From assembly GCA_963576735.1 (NCBI GenBank), contig OY755179.1, positions 5,394,001-5,458,000 of the forward strand: a DNA stretch of 64,000 nt, given 5' to 3'. The stretch is from Bedellia somnulentella. Lineage: Eukaryota; Arthropoda; Insecta; Lepidoptera; Bedelliidae. Made by a program: the position numbers and the translations under genes. Under the pieces are notes generated by a model. The model was not told where the DNA came from, searched no databases, and saw only the letters and a list, made by a program, of their open reading frames with translations. Below are positions 21,617-32,454 of this stretch, piece by piece (the stretch's first letter is position 1; each line of letters begins with the position of its first letter).

Positions 21617-22010
21617 CGTTTTTCAAGCAGACGACTAATGTTCTAATCCCGGGTCGGGCCTACGACCATTTTTCTTAATAAAGAGATATGTGTATAATAT
21701 TACAATTCTCTTAAATTAATTTATCATGGTTGTTAACGGTGTTGGAAAACGAAAAGAAAAGAAATCATTTGTTGATTGCCTCGGGGTAAACATCATGAGC
21801 ACCCACATGGCTAAGTTATACTTAGTCATGAGACAGTGTATGTGTATTCATATAAAACGGCGATAGACCTGCCCCCTATCTCGTGAGTACACTGTCAAAG
21901 CAACACGTGGGTACTCTGAACTGAACACCAGGTGACAATGTCACTTGATTCAGAAGGACTAGTACCTCTGCCAACCACTTCGGGGATATTCAGCGTGGAC
22001 GTTTGAGTTT
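21617..22010 (+). mobile_element. SINE-B copy with internal insertion
   Basis: Partial head (GACGACTAATGTTCTAATCC, CGGGTCGGGCCTACG) through GTTAACGGTG, an extra ~35 bp (AAAACGAAAAGAAAAG onwards), then CATGAGCACCCACATGG and the normal body to GATATTCAGCGTGGACG. Confidence 0.8.
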
Positions 22011-22029
22011 GATAAAAAAGATAAAAAAT

Positions 22030-22260
22030 ATTTATTTGTCACGAAACATAATTACAACATATACAAATTAAAAAGAAAAGATGACCGCAGCTAGGTTCCC
22101 AACATTATCCGCAGGACACTGCTGGGGAGCTGGTTTTCTGGTACCGCCTGTAACTTACATACTAAGTCAGACATAATCAGTTAGGTTACCTAACCTTATA
22201 CTACCCGTTGTAACTGTGGTACTGGGAGTTGAGAAGAAAATAACTCAACACTTAAAAGAA
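22030..22260 (-). repeat. Putative LINE 3' end
   Basis: On the minus strand this reads toward ATGTTTCGTGACAAATAAAT, then an A-rich end near 22025, the form of a polyadenylated LINE 3' UTR. No coding sequence accompanies it, so this is tentative. Confidence 0.35.
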
Positions 22261-22275
22261 CAAAAATATTTTTAA

Positions 22276-22821
22276 TAAAAAGAAAACCGACTTCATAGAA
22301 AAACAACCGAAAATAAACAATCTAGTACTAAAAAGTACGAAATAAGTTTTTTAATTGAATATGAGTACTGTGATTGATACCTTAGCAATTTCTTTATTCC
22401 ACACGCGTCAGTTCAACCTACCTAAATATTACAATTCTCTTAAATTAATTTGTGAGCCGGTGCCAGCCTCGATGATTATTGATAATAAGAAGTGTGTATT
22501 TCGCACTTCATATACATGTAAAATGTAGGGTACCTTGTAGTTGTAGGGTAAATTGATTTTTGTACGATATAATATTTTTTAGATTGTAATAATCAGAGAT
22601 AGATAGCAGGGTGAATTTACTTTTGTTTGTCTGGCACCGACTCAAAAATTAATTTAAGATAATTGTAATATTTAGGTAGGTTGAACTGACGCGTGTGGAA
22701 TAAAGAAATTGCTAAGGTATCAATCACAGTACGCATATTCAATTAAAAAACTTATTTCGTACTTTTTAGTACTAGATTGTTTATTTTCGGTTGTTTTTCT
22801 ATGAAGTCGGTTTTCTTTTTG
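22276..22821. mobile_element. Foldback MITE with ~190-bp inverted repeats, TTAA flanks
   Basis: Arms 22276-22461 and about 22636-22821 are near-perfect reverse complements (both contain AAAAAGAAAACCGACTTCAT, GTACGAAATAAG and CACACGCGTCAGTTCAACC), with about 175 bp between them. TTAA flanks both ends (22272-22275, 22822-22825). Non-coding. TTAA suggests piggyBac- or Kolobok-type mobilisation, but the ends do not start CCC as piggyBac usually does. Confidence 0.7.
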
Positions 22822-23036
22822 TTAAAAATTATTTTATTTTACGAGTTTTAGAGATGGGTAGACCTGGCAAAGATGCCTCTCGGATGAGGAAGCGACAATT
22901 ACTGTATTATTCTTCGTATTTCCGGTATTTCTATTATAGTACGATATTAAATAGGCTCAACCATATGTAACCTTACATTGTTCTTAAAATCCTTCGAAAG
23001 GCGATGGTCTTCAATTCTACATCTCAAGAAAGACTC

Positions 23037-23215
23037 AAACGCTCACGCCGAATATCCCTGAAGGGGTTAGCAGAGGTAGTAATACTTCTGAATATTACGT
23101 GACATTGTCACCTGTTGTTCAGAGTACCCACGATTTACTCGTATTAGGCAGTGTTCTCACGTTATACAGGGCAGGCCTATCGGCGTTTTGAACAAATACG
23201 CTGTCACATAATTGT
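23037..23215 (-). mobile_element. SINE-B copy, 5'-truncated
   Basis: GCTCACGCCGAATATCCCTG, AAGGGGTTAGCAGAGG to CGCTGTCACATAATTG. Tail proximal, reading on the minus strand; no head. Confidence 0.8.
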
Positions 23216-23740
23216 GAGTTTCGACAGTCCCCTCGATTTCCTGGGATGCCATCATCAGATCCTGGTCTCATGGTACTTTCTCGGTAACAATAACATAACA
23301 AAAGAAATGTTTAGTGAACCTGTACTTCTCTTCATAAAAGCTACGAAGAGGAGTATAAATCTATATAGAATGTGGAAAGAACTGTTTCCTAATACCTAGT
23401 GATTGAGGATCCACACCTTCTATCATCAGCTCAGCAGCATAACAATATGATTTTCAGAAGCAAATGCCAATATAAGTTCAGAAAATATGTAAAACGCGGT
23501 ACATTTGCCTATAAAATTTGAGGGTTCCCCTCGATTTCTCCAGGATCCCATCATCAGACCCTGATATCCTCATCATGGTACCAATCCGGGAGTATCTTCT
23601 TTCGAATAAAAAAATAATAATCAAAATCGGTTCATAAATGGCGAAGTAATCGGCGAACAAACATAAAAAAATAATAAAAAAAATATATACCGGTCGAATT
23701 GAGAACACTCCTTTTTTTGAAGTCGGTTAAAAAAGAAATT
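23216..23740 (+). repeat. Lepidopteran DNA-repeat fragments (CCGACTTC family)
   Basis: Two related blocks: 23228-23285 (CCCCTCGATTTCCTGGGATG, CCATCATCAGATCCTG) and 23520-23735 (CCCCTCGATTTCTCCAGGAT, CCCATCATCAGACCCTG, AAAATCGGTTCATAAATGG and the end TTTGAAGTCGGTTAAAAAAG). The end motif AACCGACTTCAAAAA resembles the ends of the TTAA foldback element at 22276. Non-coding. Confidence 0.55.
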
Positions 23741-24540
23741 ACATTTCAGCGAACAATCATTAATGAGCAGCCAGCCTTATATCAATCTAACTGAACCGAG
23801 GTCAAAACTGTACATTGATGAAAAAAAATATTAAACCGGTGGAATATGTTGAATTTTCGATAATGAAGTCGAATTTGCGCTTTTTGAAAAAAAATTCTAT
23901 CTGTCTGTCTGTATGTCCGGTCATCACGTTAATTCTATCAGACTAGTTTCCTACAGGAACATAAAAAAAAACTTTTATATGGCTCCCCATATTTACATGA
24001 TTAAATTTTTCATCGAACGACTTTATCAGACTCTTCACTAATAGTCTTTTTGGAAAAAATAAGGTTTTCATCCATTTTCATCAAAATAATTGTCCATTTA
24101 ATTGTTTGTCAATAGTATGACTACTAGATATACAGCTTTTCAAAATTTTGAAGTCGACACTAACGGTAACGTAACGGTATACCGTTCCGATAGAGACGAT
24201 GGATGATGGTAAACTGTCGCAATCAGCCGGTCAAATCAATCAATTAATTGTCTTAGTCCATTAATAGATGCCCGCTCTGTTAAACTTTGACTAAATTTGA
24301 CTAAAGTTTGTTAGGCACTAATTAGGTCGCAGATTCGAATCTCACTGAGGGCAACATTTATGTAATGAATATAATTGATGTTTCTCAGTCTTGGATGTTA
24401 TTTATAAACATTCCTGTCTGCATAGTTTAAAATCTTCGTTACCAATATTATAATTTATCATAAGTAAACCTATAAGTTGGCATCTTAAAGATCTCATTTA
24501 GACACTAAGAAAAATATATTATTAAGCTAAGAAAGAAGAT
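23741..24540. other. No feature recognised
   Basis: AT-rich, with a short GTCT run near 23899. No supported gene or element. Confidence 0.45.
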
Positions 24541-24549
24541 TACCAAATT

Positions 24550-24778
24550 GATTTATTATTATTATTCATTATTCTAGTCTCTTAAAATGTTCTTATTATC
24601 ATTAAGTTTTCTTTTAAATTCTGTATAAAAACACTGTAAACTGTATGTTAATTTTAAGATAGTTATAAGATATTGCAGTGCCCTAACAGGGTTCATTGTC
24701 GGAACTTAATTAATATTTGTAACATCTTAATCTACCACAATGAAGCAATAAACGATTTGAAGTTTGAAGTTTGAAGTA
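24550..24778 (+). repeat. Putative LINE 3' end with AGTTTGA tail
   Basis: TGCAGTGCCCTAACAGGG, then CACAATGAAGCAATAAACG, then GATTTGAAGTTTGAAGTTTG. A polyadenylation-like AATAAA followed by a short tandem tail is the usual form of CR1/Jockey-type LINE 3' ends. No coding sequence is attached. Confidence 0.5.
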
Positions 24779-24789
24779 TTATATAATAC

Positions 24790-25200
24790 TAAGTACAACG
24801 TTGAGTTAGTATCCGATACAATCCGATACAAGGCATTAAGTTTTACTTACTTTGGGGCTAGCTTGATCTGTGTCGTATGCCCGTATATATTAATTTTTTT
24901 TACTATGAATTTATTTCACTCAGATATGATTCAACTTTTGAAAACTTGTGACCGGCTCTCTTGACATATCTATGGGAAAAAAAATTGAGGTCAGGATTGC
25001 ACGTATTTTATTACACTCGAAGTGGAGCGAACGAACATTTTCAAATCAATCAATTGTTAAATTTCTTAAAAAAATAATTTGGACCAGATTCAATTGTACT
25101 TACCTTTTACCTTATATGTCAGAAAATAATATATTATATTCCTAAAGATTAATTACTTTTGAACATTTTAGTTATATCCTTCCTTGTCCATAGTAGCGAA
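24790..25200. other. No feature recognised
   Basis: Short open frames only, no motifs. Confidence 0.4.
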
Positions 25201-25204
25201 AGAG

Positions 25205-25375
25205 ATATATAGAGCCAATGTGGATGTTTCTTGACCAGATAGAAAACGTTCTTATAAAGGCGGGGGTCCGAAGTGAGAACAATAAAAGAGCATGTATGAG
25301 GAGGATAATGAATGTAAGGGAAGCAAGAGAGGTTTGTCAAGATCGTACTAAGTGGCGATCAATAGTCTCTGCCTA
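25205..25375 (+). mobile_element. RTE LINE C-terminal fragment fused to SINE-A
   Basis: Encodes FLDQIENVLIKAGVRSENNK and RACMRRIMNVREAREVCQD then RTKWRSIVSAY, matching the RTE end at 15194-15370. It stops at GTCTCTGCCTATG, just before the RTE tail, where SINE-A sequence in the opposite sense takes over. Same family as 15166-17271. Confidence 0.8.
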
Positions 25376-25518
25376 TGATAAAATAAAGGTTGTTGGTGAT
25401 GGGTCTCCAACCGTATTGCCCAAAAATACCTTAAAAGCCCCAATACCGTTAGTCGCCTCCTACGTACACCCACCGGAAGAAATGGGGTAGTGCTATTCTA
25501 AGCCGACACTACACAGCA
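25376..25518 (-). mobile_element. SINE-A copy lacking its 3' half
   Basis: From AAAATAAAGGTTGTTGG to CGACACTACACAGC. The tail-proximal half is replaced by the RTE fragment on its left. Confidence 0.8.
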
Positions 25519-25605
25519 AACCTTCCTTGTCCTTGCATAAAAGTTACTAATATTATTTATATTTGCAAATTTGGCAAAGTTAAGCTATTAATATTATTAC
25601 ATAAG

Positions 25606-26995
25606 ATGTATTCTAGTGGCTTTGTACGAGTGCGAGTGCGTGCGCACAGACGCAGAGAGCTCTGCTTGGTGCCCGGTACTGGCTGGCGTCCCGCAAGGCG
25701 GCGTACTTTCTCCTTTGCTTTTTTCACTATTTATTAATATCCTAGCTAAAGAACTTACTTCTCTCTATCACCTATATGCAGACGACCTTCAAATCTACAC
25801 AAGTGCTCTTCCGGAAGATATAAACTCGGCAGTTGATGTCATAAATAATAACCTGGAGATAATATCGAAATGGGTGAAGAAGTTTGGACTTCTGCTGAAT
25901 CCTGATAAGTCACAGGCAATTATTTTTGGCAGTTCGAGGTTGTTGAACAAAGCAAATATTGCTCTAGATAAGAAGTTGACCTATGATGGCACTGATATTC
26001 GCTTCGTCAATTCTGTCAAGAATTTGGGAGTTATTATGGACAGTACATTTTCGTGGTTGCCCCAAGTGGAAGCCGTAAGTAAAAAAGTCTTTGCATCCTG
26101 TCACTCACTTAAGCGCTTGCAATTTTTCCTGCCTCACCACACTAAGATTACGCTGGCGCAGTCTCTACTGCTTCCGATTCTCGATTACGCAGATGTAAGC
26201 TATCTTGACCTCACAGAGGAGCTACTTAACAAACTCGAACGTCTCCAGAATTTATGTATCCGATTTATTTTTGGATTACGTAAATATGATCATATTTCTG
26301 AGTACCGCGCTCAACTAAAGTGGCTCCCAATTCGACTTCGGAGGAATACTCATATTCTCTGTATTTTATATAATGCCCTTAATAATCCTGCTGCCCCCCA
26401 TTATCTTCGTCCCAAGTTCACATACTTGTGCTCCCACGGCCGTGCCTTGCGATCACAGGAGAATAAGATGTTGAGTGTACCTTCTCATAACAGTGCTACA
26501 TATGGTGATTCCTTTGCAGCCAGAGCAGTTAATTTATGGAACTCACTACCAGTTGACATACGGCTGTCATCATCACTAAATATATTTAAAAATAAACTGA
26601 AATCCCATTTTTTTAAAACCTTAGGTTGGTAGATTTTATAAAGTTAGGTATATGTATTTATTTGTATTTATTATATTATATTATATAAGTATGTATATAC
26701 ATGTATATTTATTAAGATATTGTATAGTATATTTGATATAATAATTATTATATATATAATTAATATACAGGCTGTAAATAAGTTATGTTTAGTTAAGTTC
26801 TATTTAAGTTGCATATATACTTGACCATAATGTTTTAAAGAGTTGTCTAATTTGTTCCTCACCATAAAGGTTGACTGGAAGAAATCGCGTTAAGGCGATA
26901 AGTCCGCCTTTGTGTACATGTACTGTTGTAACTATTGTGTAATATACTGTTTGTGTGTTTTTGTGTATGCAATAAAGTATTTAAATAAATTAATA
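25606..26995 (+). mobile_element. CR1/L2-group LINE, 5'-truncated, with 3' UTR
   Basis: Coding part 25616-26632 and a 3' UTR with AAGGTTGACTGGAAGAAATC, GGCGATAAGTCCGCC and GTATGCAATAAAG, then an AAAT-type end. The UTR is repeated in reverse at 27168-27549. Confidence 0.82.
25616..26632 (+). pseudogene. CR1/L2-group LINE reverse transcriptase, C-terminal half
   Basis: An open frame of about 335 codons without stops. It enters in the RT domain just before GVPQGGVLSPLLFSLFIN, followed by YHLYADDLQIY (YADD active site), LLLNPDKSQAIIFG, LGVIMDSTFSW and a thumb. It ends in the family C-terminal region (KLERLQNLCIRFIFGLRKYD, WLPIRLRR, SFAARAVNLWNSLP, FKNKLKSHFF). Fingers, first catalytic Asp and endonuclease are missing, so this is a 5'-truncated insertion with an undamaged 3' half. 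The first codon (GTG at 25616) is just where the frame opens. Confidence 0.85.
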
Positions 26996-27167
26996 TAGCT
27001 CTTATGCAGCTCCTGGGATTTCATTGTGGTAGTTTACTAATTTAATTGGATTTCTAGCATACAATATGTGTCATTTGCTGATCAAACAATACTGTGTGAT
27101 ATTGGAACTCCGTTACAGTTGCCTTTATGAGTTTCATTAAACAATAGATGTTCCTTTGTAAATATTT

Positions 27168-27549
27168 ATTATTTATTTATTTATTTAAACACTTTATTGC
27201 ATACAAAACAACACACAAACAGTATATTACAGAATAGGTGCAACAGTATATGTACACAAAGGCGGACTTATCGCCTTGACGCGATTTCTTCCAGTCAACC
27301 TTTATGGTAAGGAACAAATAGACAACTCTTTAAAACATTATGGTCAAGTATATATGCAACTTAAATAGAACTTAACTAAACACAACTTATTTACAACCTG
27401 TATATGAATTATATATATAATAATGATTATGTCAAATATGCTATGGAATATCTTAATAAATAGATAAATACATACTTAAATAATATAATAAATCCAAATA
27501 TATACATATACCCTACTTTATAAAATCTACCAACCTAAGGTTTTAAAAT
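27168..27549 (-). mobile_element. Same LINE family, 3' UTR only, opposite strand
   Basis: Reverse complement of about 26625-26995, beginning with a TTTA repeat (the LINE tail) and ending CCAACCTAAGGTTTTAAA at the coding-end position. A second, more severely 5'-truncated insertion lying tail to tail with the first. Confidence 0.85.
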
Positions 27550-27647
27550 AAATATAGGATGTTTCTGTTTCTAATATATGATTAGCATGGTTGTTTTTCT
27601 TTTGAGATTATAATATAATGGTGTGATATTAATTTAAATTCAAACAT

Positions 27648-27875
27648 TCACGCCGTATACGCCGTTGGCAGAGGTACTCATACTTCTAAACATCACGTGA
27701 CATTGTCAACTGGTGTTCAGAGTAACCAAGATTTGATTGGACAGTGTACACACGTGATCGGGGTCAGGCCCATTGCCCTTTTGTAAGAATACTCTGCCTA
27801 GTGAAAAAGTACAACCTAGCCATGTGGGTTTCCTCATGATGTTTTTATCAACGTTAACAACCATGATAAGTAAAG
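27648..27875 (-). mobile_element. SINE-B copy, diverged
   Basis: CATTCACGCCGTATACGCCG, GTTGGCAGAGGTAC to AACGTTAACAACCATGATAA. It lacks the CCCCGAAGGGG stem of the tail and the tRNA head. Confidence 0.75.
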
Positions 27876-27879
27876 GAAT

Positions 27880-28525
27880 TTTACTCTACTATTATTTATT
27901 AATTTACAGAGAAAACTGTTTTTTATGAGAAAGAGGATATTTTATTTAATTGACGCAGAGAAAATTCAATATATAGTGACATTAGACATTGCAATGACAG
28001 CTCATTGACAGGTTTCGTTTCATTCTTCTATCAGTAAATATACCACACATATATGCCTTTTTTTAATTAGACTTGTTTGCCAAAGACATTAAGACAAATG
28101 CCTAACGATAATGCTGAGGCAGCTTCCAAATTCGTTGCTACTACGCAGGTTATTTTTCTGTGTGTTTGTATAGGTTACATACTGTATATCCGAAACTTTT
28201 AAACCCGAATATTATTTTACCGAAAACTAATCGCCTTTTTTTTAATTGCCATAATATTGTTTCATCGAAATTTCATATACCATATTCTTACATTCCAGAT
28301 TATCGTTTGGTTTTTGTTTTTGTTTACTATCATTTTGATTAACCACTAGAACGGATTTCCGAAGAATCGAAAACCAGATATACCTTAATTCCGCAATATT
28401 GCTTTTCCGAATAATCACTATTCCAAAAAATCATTTTCCATATATTTGAAATACAGATGTATTGAATGATACCTACTGCTATTAATAATTTTGCAGGCAT
28501 ATTTTAAGTAAGTAGTATACCCCGT
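27880..28525. other. No feature recognised
   Basis: AT-rich; no supported gene. Confidence 0.45.
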
Positions 28526-28529
28526 TTAG

Positions 28530-28720
28530 TAGTATACCATGCATCAGACATTTAGGTGCTCGCTCCGCTGCGCTACGCTCGCTCGTTTTATACATAATCT
28601 AACCTAACCTAACCTAACTGAATGTAACCTAACTTTTCTTTGTCTGCAGGGGGCTTTCGCCCCCCGACCCCCCCAAGCAGGGGGGCTTTGCCCCCCTGCA
28701 CCCCCCTACATGCAGCCAAG
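28530..28720. repeat. GC-rich hairpins with CCTAA repeats
   Basis: TGCTCGCTCCGCTGCGCTAC, then CTAACCTAACCTAACC (three CCTAA units), then two G-run/C-run hairpins: GGGGGCTTTCGCCCCC near 28648 and GGGGGGCTTTGCCCCCC near 28680. The base composition differs sharply from the surroundings. The CCTAA units equal the insect telomere repeat in reverse, but three units are too few to call telomeric. Confidence 0.6.
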
Positions 28721-29175
28721 CATGCAAACAAGCAAGCAAGTATACATACAAACAGGCATGCATCCACGTTCTATTTATACAATTTTTCTAACATAGAAAA
28801 TATCTGGTTAAATAGATTTACGATATGTAAGACTATAGATAAAGTTACTTCGGTCTTTTAAACCTTTGGAATAACGAGATTATAGTAAAAGATATAGTTG
28901 GTAAAAGCAAAAAATTCATTTTAATAATCTGGTTTTCGTTTTTCTGGGAAGTGATACTTCTAGAAAATGTATTTATGTACTAATGAAGTTGTGGAAAATA
29001 AAGCATCTGTGATACGTTAATTATGTGAACAGTTTTCTGAATAGTGAATTTCGGATTTGAGATATTCGAATTTTCGAAATGTTACCGTTTGTATATACTT
29101 ATTTTTGTGCTGTGTCTTCCTTTGTACGTGTGTAGCAGCGAATAAATGTTTTTCTTTCTTCTTCTTTCTTATTTC
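28721..29175. other. No feature recognised
   Basis: Starts with short CAAGCA-type and CATA-rich simple sequence, then AT-rich DNA. Confidence 0.4.
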
Positions 29176-29177
29176 TA

Positions 29178-29285
29178 TATTCCTTTAGAAAAGACAAGTT
29201 GGTGTAAGCCCGATTCGGGATTTGAACCCTCATCGTCTGCACGATAAGCGGTGTACTTCCTACTGAGCAATCACAATTGGCATTT
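29178..29285 (-). mobile_element. SINE-B head fragment
   Basis: AGAAAAGACAAGTTGGTGTA, GGGATTTGAACCCTC (reverse B box) and CTACTGAGCAATCACAATT (reverse A box). tRNA-like head only; diverged. Confidence 0.65.
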
Positions 29286-29402
29286 ATCCAGTACCTTATG
29301 TAGTAAATTAATCATTTCACTGAAAAATAACTTAATCAAAAGTTTTTTTTTATTACAACGACCATAATTGTTTCGTCATAATAAAATCACAATATACTTA
29401 TG

Positions 29403-29622
29403 CATACATACATATACTCACGGCTATAATTCCCTAGAAGGGGTAACCAGAGCTAAGGAATTATAAATTCCTCAGCCACTTTTGGAAGTTGAAGTTGAAG
29501 ATGGGTCTCCAACCGCATCGCCCAAAAATCCAATAAAAAGCACCAATACCCTTAGTCGCCTCTTACGACACCCGTGGGTAGAAAGGGGTAGTGACATTCT
29601 AAGCCGGCACTACACGGCATAT
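29403..29622 (-). mobile_element. SINE-A copy (second subfamily) with target duplication
   Basis: Flanked by ATATACTTATG at 29392-29402 and 29623-29633. The 5' end reads GCCGTGTAGTGCCGGCTTAG on its sense strand. Lacks about 40 bp in the middle (GTTGAAGTTGAAGATGGG). Confidence 0.88.
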
Positions 29623-29639
29623 ATATACTTATGGTTTTC

Positions 29640-30385
29640 TTAAATTTGAATTAAATTTAAACTTGCATCAAGTTAAATGTATCACAAATAACAGAGGCAA
29701 ATAAATCATTTTCAACTGGATATATATTTATCACACTTTGTTTGGCTTTACACTCGCAGGTAAGGCCACTTTATCTTTTGGTACTCATATTGTATCTTGT
29801 ACAGTAGGATATAGTAATATTATTTTATAAGAAGTTTGAAATGATTATTCTTATGTATACTATATTTCAATTGAAAATAAATCGATATTTTTATGACTAT
29901 ATATTAGCACACATATACTTACCCATATAGATGGGATTGATATTATAAAAAAAGGTTATCAGCCTTTTTGCAGCGGCGGCCATCTTGGTTTTTTATAGTA
30001 CATTATATTTTACCTGTTGAGCCCTTTCATTTATTACCCATGTTGAAAGGATTGATAAAAAACTAGGTAATCTGCTATTTTAATACAGCGGCCATCTTAA
30101 ATTTACAGTGATATTGAATTACCATAATTGTATTGTCACCGAAATCCAAAAAAATATATTAAAATTTAATGGTTGACAGAAAGAGGGGGAAATTTAAAAT
30201 ACTAAATTTGACCTAAAAAGAAAGAATAAAACAAACGGGGTATGCTAAGTAAACCTTTTAATTAAGTAATAATGATAAAAAACTATTCGGTTACATCGTT
30301 TCACTTACTATTTAAATATTTTTTTACAGACTAGTTAAAGTAAATTTCAGAGGTACCGCTACTGCTTTTTATATAAGAGCCATGA
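29640..30385. other. No feature recognised
   Basis: AT-rich. GCGGCGGCCATCTTGG near 29970 and GCGGCCATCTTAAA near 30085 recur but define no element I can name. Confidence 0.4.
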
Positions 30386-30389
30386 GTAT

Positions 30390-30632
30390 AATTTACATAC
30401 ATACATACATATACTCACTACTATAAAACCCTAGAAGGGGTAGCCAGAGCTAAGGAATCAGAAATTAATCAGCCACTTTTGGAAGTTGTGTGAAATAAAG
30501 GTTGTTGGTGATGAGTCTCCAACCGCATCGCCCAAAAATCCCTTAAAAGCACCAAAACCGTTAGTCGCCTCTTACGTACACTTACAGGAAGAAGTGGGGT
30601 AGTGCTATGCTAAGCCGTCACTACACAGCAAG
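30390..30632 (-). mobile_element. SINE-A copy
   Basis: CATA tail, ACTCACTACTATAAAACCC through CGCCCAAAAATCCC to CGTCACTACACAGC. About 25 bp are missing after GGAAGTTG. Confidence 0.82.
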
Positions 30633-30639
30633 TGTATAC

Positions 30640-32045
30640 TTTGGACAGTTATAATTCAAAAACGCAGCTGCAATATTGCTACAAACAGCACAATGAAACG
30701 AGCAAGGTGTTGCAGTATATTGCGCATTAACTCTTATATGATATCTGTGACCCTTGAAAAAATTTATACTTTCATAAATTTGGTACATATTGTAGACAAA
30801 AAATGACGTATTTATGTTTAGATTTTATAAGGACCAGCATTGATAGAACGAACGATAGAGATAAACGATTCAACTATGATATCTTAAAAGTAGTGATCAG
30901 AGCCTTAGTGTGTGCCCACGTGTGTGAGAGTGCGTAAAAGCAAAAATGAACTGGCAGCATGGCTAACACGAGTGGCCTTTCAAATAGATATCACGTGGTA
31001 CAACAGCTATCACTTTCGCACTTACGGTCATCCTTAAAAATACTGGTGTTTATCAGTTTGAGAAGATTATATTTGATGTCGTTATCGATGGTGATTTTCC
31101 AACGCACGTAATTATTTTAATGAGGGTGGGTGCAAAAAAACATCAGTTCAGATTCTTTCAATATTCATACGATAACGACATTATATATAATTGCTTCTCA
31201 AACTGATAAACCATACCAAATGATTTTCCATGTAGCGTGTTTCGCGCCAACGTTTTTCGAGCTGGTAGTTTTCTATTTCACGCACTTTCGAGCTGGCGTA
31301 CCACTCAAATATTTTTTCCAGATCGCGTGCGTCGAGCTGAAGACATTCGGTGAAACGTATGAAACCCATAATTATTTTTTTAATCATTTTATTTTTTATC
31401 TCGACATTACGCATTCACAAATCTACTTCGCTTTCAAAAGTGCGTGAAAAATTTATATTCCATAAATAAGGCAACTCAAACATAAATTTACCATTATCCA
31501 TGAATCATTTTTTATCTTGTTTCAAAATTATTTCCATCTACCCTCGATTCTTACTGTACCAAGACTTCTTACTTGTATTCGTGTATGTGGCAGCTCATAA
31601 ATTGTGAGACGCAATCATTTGTACACGCGTAGTCAATTTAAAACGGCGAATGCCGTCTGCGATACAATGAGGCTTTGTTACGCTTATGTTACTCATTTAG
31701 AAATATGATATACTCGTACTTTCTATAAGGTAAACGACACGCATACAATTGTGAAAGTCTTTTCACAGACTTTGGTTTAAGAGCCCTCTCACCGCGTTAT
31801 TGGTAAAAATACGAATACTACAAATTAAATATATATATAAATTAAATATATGTACTAATAATAAGAATTATATAGATATGATTCTTTATCGTTGATCATT
31901 TTTAGATTACTAACTATGATTAACTACTTGTTAATAATAACTGCGCTTAACATTATAAACGATGCCCATTTGGAATAAAACGAATGATTCTTTGCTGACA
32001 GTTGATACTCAGTTGGCACCAAAGAAAGGACAGTTGAAGAAGATT
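30640..32045. other. No feature recognised
   Basis: 1.4 kb without a supported gene or repeat. Open frames at 31130-31447 and 31181-31414 overlap on opposite strands and show no motif. Confidence 0.45.
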
Positions 32046-32057
32046 TTGAAATTAAAC

Positions 32058-32440
32058 ATAACATATCATAACATAAACGTTCACGCCGTTTATCCCCGAA
32101 GGGGTTGGCAGAGGTACCAATACTTCTGAACTCACATGGCAGCGCCATCTAGTGTTCAGAGAAGGTACCCACGTTTTTCTTAGACAGTGTACTCACGTGT
32201 CAGGGGGCAGGCCTATCGCCGTTTTGTACGAATACATTGTTACATGACTAAGTACAACTCAGCCATGTGGGTTTCCTCACGATGTTTTACGACATGATAG
32301 TCCAGTGGGTAGAACACCCGCCCGAAAACATAAGGGCGTGAGTCCCAATCCTGGGTCGGGCCTACAGCAATTTGTCTTTTCTAAAGTCATATATGTGTGG
32401 TTAATTTATCATGGTTGTTAACGGTGAGGGAAAACATCGT
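32058..32440 (-). mobile_element. SINE-B with inverted 5' half (twin priming)
   Basis: Flanked by the 10-bp duplication GAAATTAAAC (32048-32057 and 32441-32450). The left part (to about 32290) is the 3' part of SINE-B on the minus strand, from its TTATG tail to CCTCACGATGTTTT. The right part is the tRNA head on the plus strand, GACATGATAGTCCAGTGGG to AAAACATCGT. The sequence AAAACATCGT is present at the ends of both halves. One insertion, one target duplication, 5' half reversed: the twin-priming structure. The head is the variant with CCCGCCCGAAAAC, as at 41845. Confidence 0.85.
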
Positions 32441-32454
32441 GAAATTAAACGTAT

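Noticed and set aside
28590..28625. CCTAA repeats as telomeric DNA
   Set aside because: Only about three units, embedded in interspersed sequence. Could at most be an interstitial scar.
31130..31447. 105-codon open frame
   Set aside because: Overlaps an open frame on the other strand, has no motif, and is AT-rich in composition like the spacer.
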